Positions 33,840-34,677 of a stretch of 34,677 nucleotides of DNA are shown piece after piece. The stretch spans positions 1 through 34,677 of the forward strand of contig PLBO01000067.1 in the NCBI GenBank assembly GCA_003134555.1, written 5' to 3'. Source of the DNA: Actinomycetota bacterium (GTDB lineage Bacteria > Actinomycetota > Acidimicrobiia > IMCC26256 > PALSA-610). The notes below the pieces were generated by a model, which was not told where the DNA came from, did not search any database, and worked only from the letters and a program-made list of their open reading frames with translations. A program made the translations under genes and the position numbers. The first letter of the stretch is position 1. The number at the start of each line of letters is the position of its first letter.

Positions 33840-34036
33840 TCAGCCGCCGATCGGCGGGCCGCCGACGGTGATCTCAGCGGTCTCGATTCCTCCGGGCCCC
33901 GCTGTTAGGAACCCAGGTAGTCCATGCGAGTCGAATCCGGAGTAGGCCGGGTCGGGCGTATAGGTGAACGAGCCGTTGCTGCGCAGGACGACCGTCCCGT
34001 GCGCGGGAGCGGGCGCTCCGGTCCGCGGCTCAACCG
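33840..34036 (-). pseudogene. Fragment of an Ig-like / cadherin-like tandem-repeat surface protein
   Basis: The minus strand encodes about 60 residues, APAHGTVVLRSNGSFTYTPD then PAYSGFDS and GGIETAEITVGG, before a stop at 33840. The pattern HGTV.L..(N/D)GSFTYTP...Y.G.DS...TA.ITV is the hallmark of bacterial Ig-like/VCBS-type repeats of large surface proteins. Only one incomplete repeat is present, with an atypical HGLPGFL in place of the usual FTY strand. Upstream it runs straight into the tRNA-like sequence, so the rest of the gene is gone. It is therefore probably the stranded 3' end of a larger gene. Confidence 0.6.
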
Positions 34037-34077
34037 TGGGCGCCGGCGGGCTCGAACCGCCGACCCCTGCTTGCAAG
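34037..34077 (-). other. tRNA-like 3' half, possible attachment-site remnant
   Basis: On the minus strand these 41 bases read like the 3' half of a tRNA: anticodon-loop-like CTTGCAA, GCAGG, a short variable region, a T-arm GGCGG-TTCGAGC-CCGCC with perfect stem pairing, then GGCGCCC and A. No matching 5' half (CCTGC stem, D-arm, GGGCGCC) lies in the next 40 bases upstream. If the loop is read in standard register the anticodon is TGC, but position 70 is C, not the U of alanine tRNAs, so identity is open. Half-tRNAs ending like this are typical of integration sites. Confidence 0.45.
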
Positions 34078-34286
34078 TACGCCCGAGACGAATCACGACG
34101 GACGATTGCGAACTGTTTTGGCTGGTCAGACTGACCGCGCGAAACACGCGCGATGGTTCTGGCCCAACGTTCCTCGCCGCCGAACCTCCTCGACCGACGT
34201 CGAACACCCCGTCACGCCGATACCGCGGCGCCCCCGGCGCCTGAACGCAGCGGTGAGGTAGGTGGCGCAGCCTTCCGCCCGCGTCA
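34078..34286. other. Non-coding stretch between tRNA-like fragment and DUF899 gene
   Basis: No convincing gene is present. Two small adjacent inverted repeats are visible: GGTCA-GAC-TGACC at 34124-34136 and GCGCG-AAACA-CGCGC at 34137-34151, which could end transcription of the DUF899 gene. Short open frames here lack recognisable features. Confidence 0.4.
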
Positions 34287-34677
34287 CTAGCCGTCGTACT
34301 CGTCGTGGCGGCGCCACCAGAAACCGGTCTCGTTGCGACCGAGTGACGCGCGGTCGAGCCACTGGTACATGCCCCAGATGCCGTCCAGCCCACGCGCGTA
34401 TGCCGAGTAGGTGTGGTACACGACGCCGTCCTCGAGCACGAACGCGCTCATGCCGGGCCCCTCGCGTCTGTAGGTCGGCCAGTCCGTACCGACGATGCTC
34501 GATGCGAATTCGTCGAGCCCGGCACTTTCCTCACCGGCCGCCGGCCGAAGGTCCATCGGGCGGAAGTTGTACTCGACGGCTCCCGACTCCCATTCCTCCT
34601 TGGTGTGCGCCGCCTGGAAGTCGTAGTTGAAGTCGCTGTCGGACGAAGACGCCCAGGGGAAGCTCCAGCCCATCCGC
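34287..34677 (-). CDS. DUF899 thioredoxin-like protein, C-terminal part
   Basis: The last roughly 130 residues of a DUF899 protein that continues beyond the right edge. Typical landmarks are SSDSDFNYDFQAAHTKEE, VEYNFRPMDL, GPGMSAFVLEDGVVYHTYSA, YARGLDGIWGMYQWLDRASL and the ending WWRRHDEYDG. DUF899 proteins have a thioredoxin-like (AhpC/TSA-related) fold and occur in many soil actinobacteria and proteobacteria; their substrate is not established. The usual N-terminal part, including any redox cysteine, is outside the window, so activity cannot be judged. The stop is TAG at 34289-34287. Confidence 0.9.
   Translation of the reverse strand, partial: RMGWSFPWASSSDSDFNYDFQAAHTKEEWESGAVEYNFRPMDLRPAAGEESAGLDEFASSIVGTDWPTYRREGPGMSAFVLEDGVVYHTYSAYARGLDGIWGMYQWLDRASLGRNETGFWWRRHDEYDG

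Noticed and set aside
34037-34241. A complete tRNA gene, with GGGCGCC about 190 bases upstream as the 5' acceptor strand
   Set aside because: The distance is far too long, and no D-arm or anticodon-stem partner is found, so only the 3' half can be supported.

Overview
The window is very GC-rich, gene-dense actinobacterial DNA. GTG starts are common, neighbouring genes overlap by a few bases, and many starts lie 6-9 bases after a TAnnnT box, which is the usual pattern for leaderless actinobacterial transcripts. The 13E12/DUF222 relic with an SOS box, the DUF899 protein and the AftB-type transferase fit the same phylum. I suspect an Acidimicrobiia-like lineage, but that is inference; the sequence contains no 16S rRNA or other decisive marker.

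Layout. 1-1196: a broken DUF222/HNH gene whose start codon sits in a LexA-like box, a GNAT acetyltransferase, and a near-perfect hairpin terminator. 1212-3116: nitrogen sensing and uptake (PII protein and ammonium transporter). 3225-5143: a small operon of a secreted DUF2330 protein, a blue-copper protein and a VOC protein. 5230-8209: a sulfotransferase and an acyl-CoA synthetase, divergently transcribed. 8233-8334: a 45-bp tandem repeat. 8357-30971: a 22-kb island of cell-envelope glycan genes. 30972-34677: an adenylate kinase, a decayed EAL-domain relic, a secreted sulfatase, a junction carrying a tRNA-like 3' fragment and an Ig-like domain fragment, and the C-terminal part of a DUF899 protein.

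The glycan island is the main interest. It holds three paralogous GT39/ArnT-like membrane glycosyltransferases sharing an ANCD..Y.G signature, two paralogous GT-C-like proteins sharing an HPGP signature, and one further polytopic protein of GT-C appearance. It also has a polyprenol-phosphate mannose synthase-type GT2 enzyme, two NAD-dependent sugar epimerases/dehydratases, and two O-acyltransferases with AT3 and SGNH domains. The remaining members are a GMC flavoprotein with a small partner, a membrane-embedded spermidine-synthase-like protein, and a clear homologue of the mycobacterial terminal arabinofuranosyltransferase AftB. Read together, the soluble enzymes would make nucleotide sugars and lipid-linked sugars, the membrane enzymes would transfer them outside the membrane, and the acyltransferases would decorate the product. 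The glycan itself cannot be named from sequence.

Three loci are visibly damaged: the DUF222 gene (in-frame TGA where a Trp is expected), the EAL gene (truncated and frameshifted) and the Ig-like fragment near the right end.
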